In this document: positions 54,051-62,735 of the stretch, one piece after another | Layout: each line of letters opens with the position of its first letter | How positions within the stretch are numbered: position 1 is the stretch's first letter | Assembly: GCA_003725585.1 (NCBI GenBank) | Contig: RJMB01000021.1 | Span: 1-64,000 of the forward strand | Direction of reading: 5' to 3' | DNA length: 64,000 nt | From: Halostreptopolyspora alba | GTDB lineage: Bacteria > Actinomycetota > Actinomycetes > Streptosporangiales > Streptosporangiaceae | Position numbers and translations under genes: made by a program | The notes under the pieces: generated by a model | Databases searched by the model: none | What the model saw: the letters and a program-made list of their open reading frames with translations, nothing else | What the model was told of the DNA's origin: nothing

Positions 54051-54970
54051 GTGGTCAGTTCCTCCCGGTTCGCAGCGAGGCTCTCCTGGGTGTCGGCTCC
54101 GGGCTCCTCGACCAGCCGGAGGTAGGTCTCCTCCAGGGTCGGGCGGTGCACGCTGAGGTCGGGGATCTCCCCGGGGAAGGTGGACATCAGGTCGGCGACG
54201 ACCCTGGTTGGCTCCTCGGTGCGGATCTCCCGATGGTGTCCGTCGGCTGTCCAGGACACTCTGGCCCGGGCTTCGGCGCGGCCGCCGAGGGTGGCGGGGG
54301 CGCCCTGGGCCACGATGCGGCCCTTGCTGATGACGGCGACGCGGTCGGCCAGGGCCTCGGCCTCGTCCAGGTAGTGGGTGGTGAGCACGATGGTGGTGCC
54401 CTCACCGGCCAGGTCGCGGATCAGTGTCCAGAACCGGCGGCGGGCTTCCGGGTCGAACCCGGTGGTGGGCTCGTCCAGGAACAGCAGCTCGGGGCGGCCG
54501 ACGATGCCCAGTGCGACGTCGAGGCGGCGGCTCTGCCCGCCGGACAGCGAACGCACCCGGGCCCGCTTCTTGTCGCTCAGGCCCACGAGCTCCAGGACCT
54601 CCTCGGGGTCCCAGCTTTCGGGGTAGTAACCGGCGAAGTGCCGTACGAGGTCGAGGGGGGTGAGCGGGGAGCCCTCCACCGGGCGTTGCCACACGATGCC
54701 GATGCGCGCCTTCCAGGCCCTTCCGGCCGTTTCAGGGTCGGTGCCCAGCACGTGGACCTCACCGGCGTCGCGGCGGCGGAACCCTTCCAGGATCTCCACG
54801 GCGGTGGACTTGCCGGCCCCGTTCGGCCCCAGGAGGGCGAACACCTCGCCGGCGGCGATGTCGAGGTCGATGTCGTCCACGGCGGTGGTCGCGCCGTAGC
54901 TCTTGCGTAGCCCCCGGACCGAGGCCGCGATCCCGTCCCGGGGGGAAGAGGCGGAGTGCGTGGTTTCCAT
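54047..54970 (-). CDS. ABC exporter ATP-binding protein (DrrA-like)
   Basis: A 307-residue ABC ATPase: Walker A GPNGAGKST, signature LSGGQSRRLDVALGIVG, Walker B LLFLDEPTTGFD and H-loop LTTHYLDEA. A C-terminal extension of about 80 residues is typical of DrrA-like exporters. ATG 54970 has GAAGGT very near it. It is the first gene of the exporter/two-component unit, so this unit's promoter should lie in 54971-55074. Confidence 0.87.
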   Translation of the reverse strand: METTHSASSPRDGIAASVRGLRKSYGATTAVDDIDLDIAAGEVFALLGPNGAGKSTAVEILEGFRRRDAGEVHVLGTDPETAGRAWKARIGIVWQRPVEGSPLTPLDLVRHFAGYYPESWDPEEVLELVGLSDKKRARVRSLSGGQSRRLDVALGIVGRPELLFLDEPTTGFDPEARRRFWTLIRDLAGEGTTIVLTTHYLDEAEALADRVAVISKGRIVAQGAPATLGGRAEARARVSWTADGHHREIRTEEPTRVVADLMSTFPGEIPDLSVHRPTLEETYLRLVEEPGADTQESLAANREELTT

Positions 54971-55026
54971 ACCTTCGACCGTTCCAGGTCGAGGTGGGGA
55001 CGCGCGTCGACCGACCGGGCCCGCCC

Positions 55027-55048
55027 GCCTCCTCCGTTCGGAGGAGGC
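55027..55048. repeat. Small perfect hairpin in the exporter leader
   Basis: GCCTCCTCC (55027-55035) pairs with GGAGGAGGC (55040-55048) around the loop GTTC, about 57 bases before the ATPase start on the minus strand. It could be a leader structure or a second terminator for the MDR gene. Confidence 0.4.
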
Positions 55049-55074
55049 CCACCTCCTGCGGGTGGCCGGCGCTC

Positions 55075-55116
55075 GGGGCCGTGGTCGGGAAGCGTCGCGC
55101 CCCCGACCACGGCCCC
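55075..55116 (-). terminator. Terminator overlapping the stop codon of the MDR gene
   Basis: GGGGCCGTGGTCGGG (55075-55089) pairs perfectly with the complementary arm at 55102-55116 around a 12-nt loop. The right arm ends at the last base of the MDR stop codon (55116-55118), so the stem forms as soon as translation ends. Confidence 0.82.
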
Positions 55117-56123
55117 TACATCACGAGCAGGGTCTTTCCGACGGTGGCGCGTCCCTCGAGCGCGGCGTGGGCCTCACTGGCTCGTTCCAGCGCGAAGGTC
55201 TGGCCGACCACCGGCGTGATCCACCCCTTCGCCACCAGCTCCAGTGCCCGAGCGACCAGGCGCCTGCGCGATTCGCCGGTCTCGGCCGGAAGGTCGAGGA
55301 GTCCCGTCACGCGCACGCCACGGCGCCGCGCCTCCGCGTGGTCGATCTCGGCGAAGGTGCCGCCGCCGGACCCGTAGCTCACCATGTGCCCCCCGTCAGC
55401 GATGGCCTCGAACGCCCGGCCACCGAGCTCGCCCCCGGCGCCGTCGTGGACCACCGCCGCACCGCGCCCGCCCGTGATCTGACGCGCCCTCTCCTGCCAG
55501 CCGGGCTCGGAGTAGTCGACCACGAACTCCGCGCCCTGCTCGCGCACGAAATCCAGCTTGCGCTGGCCACGGGCGGCGCCGATGACCCGTGCCCCCGCGG
55601 CGCGCGCGAGCTGCACGAGCAGGCTGCCCCCACCGCCGGCCGCCGCCGTGACGAGCACCCAGGTGTCGGGCTCGACCGGGGCCGCGTCGGAGACCATCAG
55701 AGCGAGGGGACCGTCGTGCAGCGTCGCCAAAGCCTCCCGAGGGCTGGCTCCCTCTGGCAGCGGGATCAGCGACGTTTCCGGCACCGTGACGCGTTCGGCG
55801 TATCCACCCGTGGGTGCCACCGTTCGTCCGGTCTCGGGATTGATCTCCCCCGTCTCGGTGAGGACGGATGTTCCCACCAGGTCGGCGTCCACTCCGTCGC
55901 CAACCTCGACCACCCGCCCGGAAACCCCGGACCCCGGGACGTAGGGCGGCCGCACCGGGAAGTGGTCGGCTCCCCACCCGCTGCGGAGCAACGTGTCGAG
56001 GTAGAGGACATCGCCGGCGACAGCCTCGACAACGACCTCTCCGGGCCCGGCCACCGGGGTGGGCGTCTCAGCGGGCTCCAGGACCTCGGGGCCGCCGAAC
56101 TCCCGCACTCGAACCGCGCGCAT
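55116..56123 (-). CDS. Zinc-independent MDR oxidoreductase (NADPH:quinone reductase-like)
   Basis: A 335-residue medium-chain dehydrogenase/reductase of the quinone-reductase group. The N-terminus MRAVRVREFGGPEVLEPAETPTPVAGPGEVVVEAVA is typical, the NADPH motif is AAAGGGGSLLVQLA, and RGQRKLDFVREQGAEFVVDYS follows. No structural-zinc Cys cluster is seen. ATG 56123 has AGAGG about eight bases upstream. It is expressed from a MerR-type promoter at 56182-56212 and ended by a hairpin at its stop codon, a single-gene unit. It probably detoxifies quinones or electrophiles. Confidence 0.84.
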   Translation of the reverse strand: MRAVRVREFGGPEVLEPAETPTPVAGPGEVVVEAVAGDVLYLDTLLRSGWGADHFPVRPPYVPGSGVSGRVVEVGDGVDADLVGTSVLTETGEINPETGRTVAPTGGYAERVTVPETSLIPLPEGASPREALATLHDGPLALMVSDAAPVEPDTWVLVTAAAGGGGSLLVQLARAAGARVIGAARGQRKLDFVREQGAEFVVDYSEPGWQERARQITGGRGAAVVHDGAGGELGGRAFEAIADGGHMVSYGSGGGTFAEIDHAEARRRGVRVTGLLDLPAETGESRRRLVARALELVAKGWITPVVGQTFALERASEAHAALEGRATVGKTLLVM

Positions 56124-56181
56124 ACCAGACCTCTTTCTCCACGTCGGGATCGTCCGTGGATCTCCCACGGCCACACCCGAC

Positions 56182-56212
56182 ATCCTGATCCCTCAAGTTA
56201 GGTTTAGGTCAA
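56182..56212 (-). promoter_or_regulatory. MerR/SoxR-type promoter with a 19-bp spacer
   Basis: Read on the minus strand: -35 TTGACC (56212-56207), a 19-bp spacer containing CTAAACCTAACTTGAGG, and -10 CAGGAT (56187-56182). An over-long 19-bp spacer filled with a CCTCAAGT-type dyad is the hallmark of promoters untwisted by MerR-family activators such as SoxR. It lies 59 bp upstream of the MDR start. No merR gene is present in the window, so the regulator acts in trans. Confidence 0.68.
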
Positions 56213-56347
56213 CTCGGATCTCGGTACCATCCGGGCTGTCTCATATGTCACCGATTCGGTCTGGCGTGTACGCGTTCGGTATGCAATCGTCTTGGCACGA
56301 ACATCGACCCCACCTGTCCCCCTAGTCCCCCTTGGAAGGCGACCGGC

Positions 56348-56890
56348 ATGAGACGACTCCCGCTCACCCCCTATGCGCTCGCGTTACTCCTCACGCTCAC
56401 CGCCTGCGGCGGCTCCGACGGCACGGACGAGGAGCCCGAGCAGGAGTCCGCGGAGTCCTCGGCGGAGGAGGACGGCCAGGACCAGGGCGCCCCGCCGGAC
56501 GGGGGGAGCGAAGGGGCCACACAGGCGCGCGCCGCCGCCGAGGACTTCCTCGAGGCACTGCGCGACGGCGACGGTGAGACGGGCTGCGCGCTGATCGCCG
56601 AGGAGGCGCACGCCTCGGTCGCCCTCACCGCGACGGCCCCGGGTACCGTGGCGGAGAGTTGTGAGCCCGCCTTCCCCACCTACGCCGAGGGGTTCAACGG
56701 TGCCGACGTCGCGGAGATCGACGAGGTCGAGATGGGCACCGACGACAGCGGCGAGACCCCGATCGCCACCGTCACCCTGGAGTACACGGCGGAGGTCGAC
56801 GGTGAGACCGCGGATGACCTCCTGTTCTGGCTGATGGACGACGGCGAGTGGCGGATCCGTACGGTTCCCTTCGGAGGGCTCTCCGGCTGA
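56348..56890 (+). CDS. Lipoprotein with acidic linker and NTF2-like domain
   Basis: A 180-residue lipoprotein: lipobox LTAC (Cys20), an acidic low-complexity linker of about 35 residues, then a small alpha+beta domain (ARAAAEDFLEALRDGDGETGCALIAEEA ... LLFWLMDDGEWRI) resembling the DUF4878/NTF2-like lipoproteins common in actinomycetes. Two Cys residues (about 78 and 102) could form a disulfide. ATG 56348 has GGAAGG eight bases upstream. Function unknown. Confidence 0.75.
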   Translation: MRRLPLTPYALALLLTLTACGGSDGTDEEPEQESAESSAEEDGQDQGAPPDGGSEGATQARAAAEDFLEALRDGDGETGCALIAEEAHASVALTATAPGTVAESCEPAFPTYAEGFNGADVAEIDEVEMGTDDSGETPIATVTLEYTAEVDGETADDLLFWLMDDGEWRIRTVPFGGLSG

Positions 56891-56960
56891 GGCGCACCAC
56901 GTGCCGGGGCGGGCGGAAAATCCGGTGGAGAGCGTCGCCCAGTTCCCCCACACTGTGGAC

Positions 56961-58517
56961 GTGCTCCTGACGATCCGGACCACCCACGAACCAGCGACCG
57001 ACCTCGGATACCTGCTGCACAAGCACCCCGACCGGGTGCAGCGTTTCGACCAGTCGTACGGCACCGCCCACGTCTTCTACCCCGAGGCGCGCCCCGACTC
57101 GTGCACCGCCGCGTTGCTGGTGCGGGTCGACCCGCACCAGCTCAGGCGCGCGCGCCGTGGCCAGCGCGAAGCCGACTTCGCGCTGGCCCAGTACGTCAAC
57201 GACCGCCCGTACGCGGCGTCCTCGTTGTTCGCGGTCGCGCTGGGCAACGTGTTCCGCAGCGCCCTCAACGGCAAGTGCGCGGCCCGCCCCGAGCTCGCCG
57301 CGACAGCGCTCCCGCTGACACTGACCGTCCCGTCTGTGCCCTGTCGGGCGGGGCCGGACCGGGTGCGGCGGTTGTTCGAACCGTTGGGCTGGCACGTGAG
57401 GGCCGACCCGGTCCCGCTCGACCCGGAGCTGCCCGACTGGGGAGATTCCTCCTACGTGCGGCTCACGCTGACCGGTACGCGGCGTGTCGCCGACGCGCTC
57501 AGCCACCTCTACGTGCTGCTCCCGGTACTCGACGGCGCGAAGCACTACTGGGTCACCGATGAGGAGGTCGACAAGCTGCTGCGTGCCGGCGGGGCGCGAA
57601 CGCGGGAATCGACCGACGGAACCACCGGCGACGGCACCGACGACGCGGAAAGCGACGGCGACACCGAGGCGGGGTGGCTCGCCACACATCCCGAACGCGA
57701 CCATATCGTGCACCGCTACCTGGCCCGCCGTGGCCGCCTGACGCGGGACGCGATCAGCCGGCTGGCCGAGGTCGAGGACATGGCCACGGACACGGACGCC
57801 GCCGGCGAAACCCGCGTAACCGACCCCACGGTCGAGGACGCCTCCGAGCCCGCCGACGCCTCCGGAGAGGGCGAGTCCGCGGTCTCCCCCCGCGAGTCCG
57901 CCGACGCCGAGCGTGCCCCCTCTCTGTCCGAGGCGCGGCTCGGGGCGGTGCTGTCGGCACTCAGGGCACAGGGGGCGCGCCGCGTCATCGACCTCGGATG
58001 CGGCAACGGGACGCTGGTGGGCCGGCTGCTGGAGGAATCCTCGGTGGAGCTGGTCACCGGGGTCGACGTCGCGGCCTCCGCGGTCACGCGGGCGCGGCGC
58101 CGGCTGCGGGTGGACCGGATGCCCCAGCGTCAGCGGCGCCGTCTCGAACTGGTCGTCGGGTCCGCCGTCTACCGCGACGACCGCTTCACGGGCCACGACG
58201 CCGCCGTGCTCATGGAGGTCGTCGAGCACATCGACCCGGAGCGGCTGCCGGCGATGGAGCACGTGGTGTTCGGTCACGCGTGCCCGCGCACGGTCGTGGT
58301 CACCACACCGAACGCGGAGTACAACGTGCGCTACGAAGGACTCGGTGAGGGGGACCTGCGCCACGGCGACCACCGGTTCGAGTGGACGCGCGCGCAGTTT
58401 CGCGCGTGGGCGGAACGGGTCGCCGAACAGTTCGGATACCGGACGCGGTACCTGCCGGTCGGGACCGAGGACCCCGAGGTCGGGCCGGCGACACAGATGG
58501 GGGTGTTCACCCGTTGA
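56961..58517 (+). CDS. hen1: 3'-terminal RNA ribose 2'-O-methyltransferase Hen1
   Basis: A 518-residue bacterial Hen1. The N-terminal domain (1-205), which activates the Pnkp ligase, begins LLTIRTTHEPATDLGYLLHKHP. The C-terminal methyltransferase has DLGCGNG (344-350) and the metal ligands Glu419, Glu422, His423 (MEVVEHID) and His471 (HRFEW). It marks the 3' end at an RNA break with a 2'-O-methyl before ligation, so the repaired RNA resists the same ribotoxin. GTG 56961 gives the normal family N-terminus. Two acidic low-complexity linkers (about 214-236 and 273-316) separate the domains. It overlaps pnkp. Confidence 0.93.
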   Translation: MLLTIRTTHEPATDLGYLLHKHPDRVQRFDQSYGTAHVFYPEARPDSCTAALLVRVDPHQLRRARRGQREADFALAQYVNDRPYAASSLFAVALGNVFRSALNGKCAARPELAATALPLTLTVPSVPCRAGPDRVRRLFEPLGWHVRADPVPLDPELPDWGDSSYVRLTLTGTRRVADALSHLYVLLPVLDGAKHYWVTDEEVDKLLRAGGARTRESTDGTTGDGTDDAESDGDTEAGWLATHPERDHIVHRYLARRGRLTRDAISRLAEVEDMATDTDAAGETRVTDPTVEDASEPADASGEGESAVSPRESADAERAPSLSEARLGAVLSALRAQGARRVIDLGCGNGTLVGRLLEESSVELVTGVDVAASAVTRARRRLRVDRMPQRQRRRLELVVGSAVYRDDRFTGHDAAVLMEVVEHIDPERLPAMEHVVFGHACPRTVVVTTPNAEYNVRYEGLGEGDLRHGDHRFEWTRAQFRAWAERVAEQFGYRTRYLPVGTEDPEVGPATQMGVFTR

Positions 58518-61144
58518 GCGAGCCGACCACGGAACCCGACACCGAGGGACGCACGCTGGGCGTCCCCCGGATGGGCCTCGTCGTACTGGTCGGGGTCTCC
58601 GGCTCGGGCAAGTCCAGCTTCGCGGCGCGGCACTTCCGGAGCACGCAGGTGATCAGCTCCGACTTCTGCCGCGGGCTCGTCGCCGACGACGAGAACGACC
58701 AGACCGCCACCGGCGCCGCGTTCGACATGCTGCACCACATCGTCGGGGTGCGGCTGCGTCGCGGCCTGCTCACCGTGGTCGACGCCACGAACGTGCAGCC
58801 CAAGGCCCGTGACCAGCTGGTGCGGCTGGCCAAGCAGCACGACGTGCTGGCCACCGCGATCGTGCTGGACGTCCCGGTCAGTGTCGCGCGGGAACGCAAC
58901 CGGACCCGGCCCGATCGCGACCTGGGCGGCCACGTCGTTCCCCGGCAGCACCGGGAGCTGAGGGCCGGTCTGAAGCGGATTCGCAAGGAGGGGTTCAGCC
59001 GGGTACACGTCCTGCGTGGGGTGAGGGAGGTCGACGGCGCCACCGTCGAGCTGGAACGGCTGTGGGTGGACCGGCGAGACCTCACCGGCCCCTTCGACGT
59101 CATCGGGGACGTGCACGGCTGCCGCTTCGAGCTCGAGACGCTGCTGGCCCGGCTCGGCTACACCCTCGAACGCGACCGGCTGGGCCGCGCCGTCGGCGCG
59201 CACCATCCCGAGCGCACGGCGGTGTTCGTCGGGGACCTCGTGGACCGCGGCCCCGACAGCCCGGGCGTGCTGCGCCTGGTCATGGGCATGGTTGCGGCCG
59301 GCGACGCGCTGTGCGTGGCGGGAAACCACGAGAACAAGCTGGTGCGGGCGCTGCGCGGACGCAACGTGAGGCTCGCGCACGGGTTGGCCGAGACCCTGGA
59401 GCAGCTCGACGCCGAACCGGCCGAGTTCCGGCAGGCCGTCCTGGACTTCTGCGACGGGCTCATCAGCCACTACGTCCTCGACAACGGTGACCTGGTGGTG
59501 GCGCACGCCGGGCTGAAGGAGGAGTACCACGGGCGCGCCTCCGGGAGGGTGCGCTCCTTCGCGCTGTACGGCGAGACCACCGGCGAGACCGACGAGTACG
59601 GACTGCCGGTGCGCTCCCCGTGGGCCAAGGAGTACCGGGGCCGGGCCACGGTCGTCCACGGGCACACCCCGGTTCCGGAGGCGGAGTGGGTGAACAACAC
59701 GATCTGCCTGGACACCGGGTGCGTCTTCGGCGGCCGGTTGACGGCGCTGCGCCTGCCCGAGCGGGAGCTCGTCGACGTCGCGGCCGAGCACACCTGGTAC
59801 GAGCCGGCGCGGCCGTTCCTCGACTCCGGCGACGCGGCTTTGGCCGGCGAGGGGGAGACGCGCGAGGCGGGGGTGCTCGACATCGGCGACGTGCCCTTCG
59901 GGCCGGAGCGCCCCGGCGAGGGCGGGGCCGAGGAGCCCCAGGGCGGGGTCGTGGAGACCCGACACGGAACCGTGCGGGTTCCCGCCGACCACGCGATGGC
60001 CGCGCTCGAGGTGATGAGCCGGTTCGCGACCGACCCCCGGTGGCTGCTGTACCTGCCCCCCACAATGGCGCCGGCACCCGCCGCGCCCGATGGCGACCTG
60101 CTGGAGCGTCCCGACGAGGCGTTCTCCCACTACCGCGACGTGGGGCTGGACCGGGTCGTCTGCCAGGAGAAACACATGGGCTCCCGGGCGGTGGCGGTGG
60201 TGTGCCGCGACGAGGAGGCCGCCCGCCGCCGGTTCACCCCGGGCGCCCTGGGCGCGGTCTACTCCCGCACCGGCCGACCGTTCTTCGCCGAGCCCTCCAC
60301 CCGGGACGCGGTTCTGGCGCGACTGCGGGCGGCGATCGAGTCGGCGGGGCTGTGGGAGGAGCTCGGCACCGACTGGCTGGCCCTCGACGGGGAGCTGTTG
60401 CCGTGGTCGGCCAAGGCCGGAGGGCTCATCCGCGACCAGTACGCGGCCCTCGGCGCCGCGGCCCGTTCGGCGCTGCCGGCGGCCCGTGAGGCGCTGGACG
60501 CGGCCGCCGGGCGCGGGCTGGACGTGTCCGGACTGGTCGAGGACGTCGCCGCCCAGGAGGCCGACATCGAGGCGTTCAGCCGGGTGTACCGCGGCTACAC
60601 CTGGCCCACCGACGGCGTCTCCGGACTGCGGTACGCGCCGTTCGCGGTGCTCGCCGCTGAGGGGGCGACGTTCACCGACCGGGACCACGGCTGGCACGTG
60701 TCCGTGGCCGAACGGCTCGCCGAGCACAGCGCGCTGGTGATTCCCACCCGTTATCGCACCGTGGACCTGAGCGACCCGGAGGCGACCTCAGCCGCCGCGC
60801 GGTGGTGGCACGAGCTGGTGGCGGCCGGTGGTGAGGGCATGGTCGTGAAGCCGTGGAGCGGCGCGTCGGCCACCGGAACCAAGGGGCTGCTGCAGCCGGG
60901 GTTGAAGGTGCGCGGGCCGGAGTACCTGCGGATCATCTACGGCCCCGACTACCCGCGCCCACAGCACCTGGCCAAGCTGCGCAAGCGCGGGCTGGGCCGC
61001 AAGAGCGGGCTGGCGCTGCGCGAGCACAAGCTGGGCCTGGAGGCCCTGGCACGGCACGCGCGCGGTGAGCCGACGCGGCGGGTGCACGAGCCGGTGTTCG
61101 CCGTGCTGGCCCTGGAGTCCGAACCGGTCGACCCACGGTTGTAG
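58514..61144 (+). CDS. pnkp: Polynucleotide kinase-phosphatase-ligase Pnkp
   Basis: An 876-residue three-domain RNA-repair enzyme. The 5'-kinase has P-loop GVSGSGKS (27-34). The 2',3'-phosphatase has calcineurin-like motifs GDVHGC (198-203), GDLVDRG (240-246), GNHENK (270-275) and GHTPV (about 383). The adenylyltransferase has Lys553 (KHMGSR), DGE (625-627), EGMVVKP (774-780) and LKVRG (797-801). It heals and, with Hen1, seals broken RNA. The TTG at 58514 overlaps the hen1 stop; a later ATG at 58571 would leave the kinase domain intact and is the alternative. All key residues are present, so the system looks functional. Confidence 0.94.
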   Translation: MSEPTTEPDTEGRTLGVPRMGLVVLVGVSGSGKSSFAARHFRSTQVISSDFCRGLVADDENDQTATGAAFDMLHHIVGVRLRRGLLTVVDATNVQPKARDQLVRLAKQHDVLATAIVLDVPVSVARERNRTRPDRDLGGHVVPRQHRELRAGLKRIRKEGFSRVHVLRGVREVDGATVELERLWVDRRDLTGPFDVIGDVHGCRFELETLLARLGYTLERDRLGRAVGAHHPERTAVFVGDLVDRGPDSPGVLRLVMGMVAAGDALCVAGNHENKLVRALRGRNVRLAHGLAETLEQLDAEPAEFRQAVLDFCDGLISHYVLDNGDLVVAHAGLKEEYHGRASGRVRSFALYGETTGETDEYGLPVRSPWAKEYRGRATVVHGHTPVPEAEWVNNTICLDTGCVFGGRLTALRLPERELVDVAAEHTWYEPARPFLDSGDAALAGEGETREAGVLDIGDVPFGPERPGEGGAEEPQGGVVETRHGTVRVPADHAMAALEVMSRFATDPRWLLYLPPTMAPAPAAPDGDLLERPDEAFSHYRDVGLDRVVCQEKHMGSRAVAVVCRDEEAARRRFTPGALGAVYSRTGRPFFAEPSTRDAVLARLRAAIESAGLWEELGTDWLALDGELLPWSAKAGGLIRDQYAALGAAARSALPAAREALDAAAGRGLDVSGLVEDVAAQEADIEAFSRVYRGYTWPTDGVSGLRYAPFAVLAAEGATFTDRDHGWHVSVAERLAEHSALVIPTRYRTVDLSDPEATSAAARWWHELVAAGGEGMVVKPWSGASATGTKGLLQPGLKVRGPEYLRIIYGPDYPRPQHLAKLRKRGLGRKSGLALREHKLGLEALARHARGEPTRRVHEPVFAVLALESEPVDPRL

Positions 61145-61337
61145 CCCGTATCCGCGGGTCCGCGCGGTGCCACGCGTGGAGTCTGGCGAGCGCGGTCACG
61201 TATGTCCTGGCCGGCGTCTGAACACCTGCGGTACCACCCTGATCAGCGGTGGTAACGCGCGGTTGACCCGCTGTTTGCCCGCCGGCCCACTCGTGCCGAT
61301 AACTTCGGCGCGGATTCCCCCACAAACGGAGCGATTC
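61145..61337. other. Gap after pnkp with a small hairpin
   Basis: This gap of about 190 bp holds TACCACC (61232-61238) pairing with GGTGGTA (61248-61254) around a 9-nt loop, roughly 90 bases past the pnkp stop. It may end the RNA-repair operon. No other signal is recognised. Confidence 0.4.
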
Positions 61338-62477
61338 GTGGCGACTCGACTTGTCCTGCACATCGGTGTCCAGAAGTCAGGTACGACCTACCTGCAGCAC
61401 ATGCTGCGGGAACGTGTCGACGAGCTGACGGCCATCGGTGTCGACTACCCCCTGCCCCCAACCGGACGCCGTCCGGTTGGTCGCAACTATCACGAGTTCG
61501 CCACGTACGGCTTCCTGGGCACCGAGTACCCGTGGGTGAGCGAGGACCGGGCGGCCGCCGAGCGAGGGTCGTGGGAGCGGCTGCTGGGGCAGGTCGCCGC
61601 GGCCCCGGCCACCTCGATCGTCTCCCCCGAGGCGCTCTCGGTCGTGCGGGCCGAGGCCGCCCGCGAGATCGTCGACGCGCTGGGAGTGACCGACATCCAG
61701 GTGGTCATCACCGCGCGCGGTCTCGGCAAGCTGCTGCCGTCGGTGTGGCAGCAGCACCTGCGCAACGGGCGGGCCACAAGTTTCGCGGCCTATCTCGAGA
61801 AGCTCGCGGGAATCCGCGACCGCGGGTGGCCCACGATCGAGAAGGACCACGAATCGCACCTGTGGCGCGCGTTCGCGCTCGGGCGGCTCGCGCACCGGTG
61901 GTCCTCGATCGTCGGCGCGGATCGGGTCACCCTCGTCGCCAACCCCGGGTCCCCGGCGGACCTGCTGTGGCACCGGTTCCTGGAGGCCATCGGGCTCGAC
62001 GGGACCGCCGACCGCCTCTCCCCGCCCGACACGGCGACCACCGTGCACTCCGGCGTGACCGCCGCCGAGGCCGGCGTGCTCAAGTCGGTGAACGCGCGCC
62101 TGGCCGCGACCGACTGGCCCGGCGGCGTCCGGGGGAATCTGCGCCAGCACCTCATCGGCGCGTTCGCCGAGCGCGACTCCCGTGGCCCGCGGCTGGCGAT
62201 CCCACCCCGGTACCGGGAGCAGGTGGCGCAGTGGAGCGCCGACGACCTCGAGGACCTGCGGGAGTCGGGCGTGCGCGTCGTCGGTGACATCGCGGAGCTG
62301 CGCTACACGGCGGACCGGGAACCACCCGAGCCGACCTCGGCCGAGGTCGCCGACGCGGCCGGGACGGCCACGCTCGCCGCGGCCACGTGGTCGGATCCCA
62401 CGCCCGCTTCGGCCGAGGCGCCCGCGCCCTCCGACAGGCGCGCCCGCGGCTGGCTCAGGGGCCGCGCACGGCGGTAA
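61338..62477 (+). CDS. Sulfotransferase-like protein
   Basis: A 379-residue protein beginning LVLHIGVQKSGTTYLQHML, the PAPS-binding P-loop of the sulfotransferase superfamily. A second conserved block is IQVVITARGLGKLLPSVWQQHLRNGRATSFAAYL (the 3'-phosphate region). The C-terminal 80 residues are alanine/proline/acid-rich and end in RGWLRGRARR, probably disordered. GTG 61338 has CGGAGCG six bases upstream. The acceptor is unknown, and no other sulfur-activation gene is nearby. Confidence 0.76.
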   Translation: MATRLVLHIGVQKSGTTYLQHMLRERVDELTAIGVDYPLPPTGRRPVGRNYHEFATYGFLGTEYPWVSEDRAAAERGSWERLLGQVAAAPATSIVSPEALSVVRAEAAREIVDALGVTDIQVVITARGLGKLLPSVWQQHLRNGRATSFAAYLEKLAGIRDRGWPTIEKDHESHLWRAFALGRLAHRWSSIVGADRVTLVANPGSPADLLWHRFLEAIGLDGTADRLSPPDTATTVHSGVTAAEAGVLKSVNARLAATDWPGGVRGNLRQHLIGAFAERDSRGPRLAIPPRYREQVAQWSADDLEDLRESGVRVVGDIAELRYTADREPPEPTSAEVADAAGTATLAAATWSDPTPASAEAPAPSDRRARGWLRGRARR

Positions 62478-62546
62478 CCGCCGGCGACACCGCGAGCGTC
62501 ACCCGCGTTCCCCAGGGGCACCACCAATCCACGCCGACGCGACGCG

Positions 62547-62578
62547 TTGACTTTACCCAAGTCGGGTATACCGTATAC
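62547..62578 (+). promoter_or_regulatory. Promoter and GntR-like operator of the formate dehydrogenase operon
   Basis: TTGACT (62547-62552) is a -35 box, with TACCGT at 62569-62574 as a possible -10 after 16 bp. GTATACCGTATAC (62566-62578), two GTATAC palindromes flanking one C, overlaps the -10 and looks like a FadR/GntR-type operator. It would give a leader of about 150 nt before the fdsG start. No regulator gene is seen in the window. Confidence 0.5.
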
Positions 62579-62735
62579 AGGAAATTTCCGACCGCGGCCG
62601 GACCCCCGATTCGGGGGTGCCGGGCGGTGATAACCCTACGTTATGCACCCATAGGCAAGGTCGCTTTGACGCAGGTCACATCGGCCCTGGATGCTGTATT
62701 CATGTTCTCGCGGACCGATTTTGGTGGTGCACCCC

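Noticed and set aside
58331-60727. 798-codon open frame on the minus strand across pnkp
   Set aside because: It is antisense to a gene with every Pnkp motif in place. The antisense protein is Gly/Arg/Val-rich with no domain and no ribosome site, as GC-rich third positions create long empty frames.
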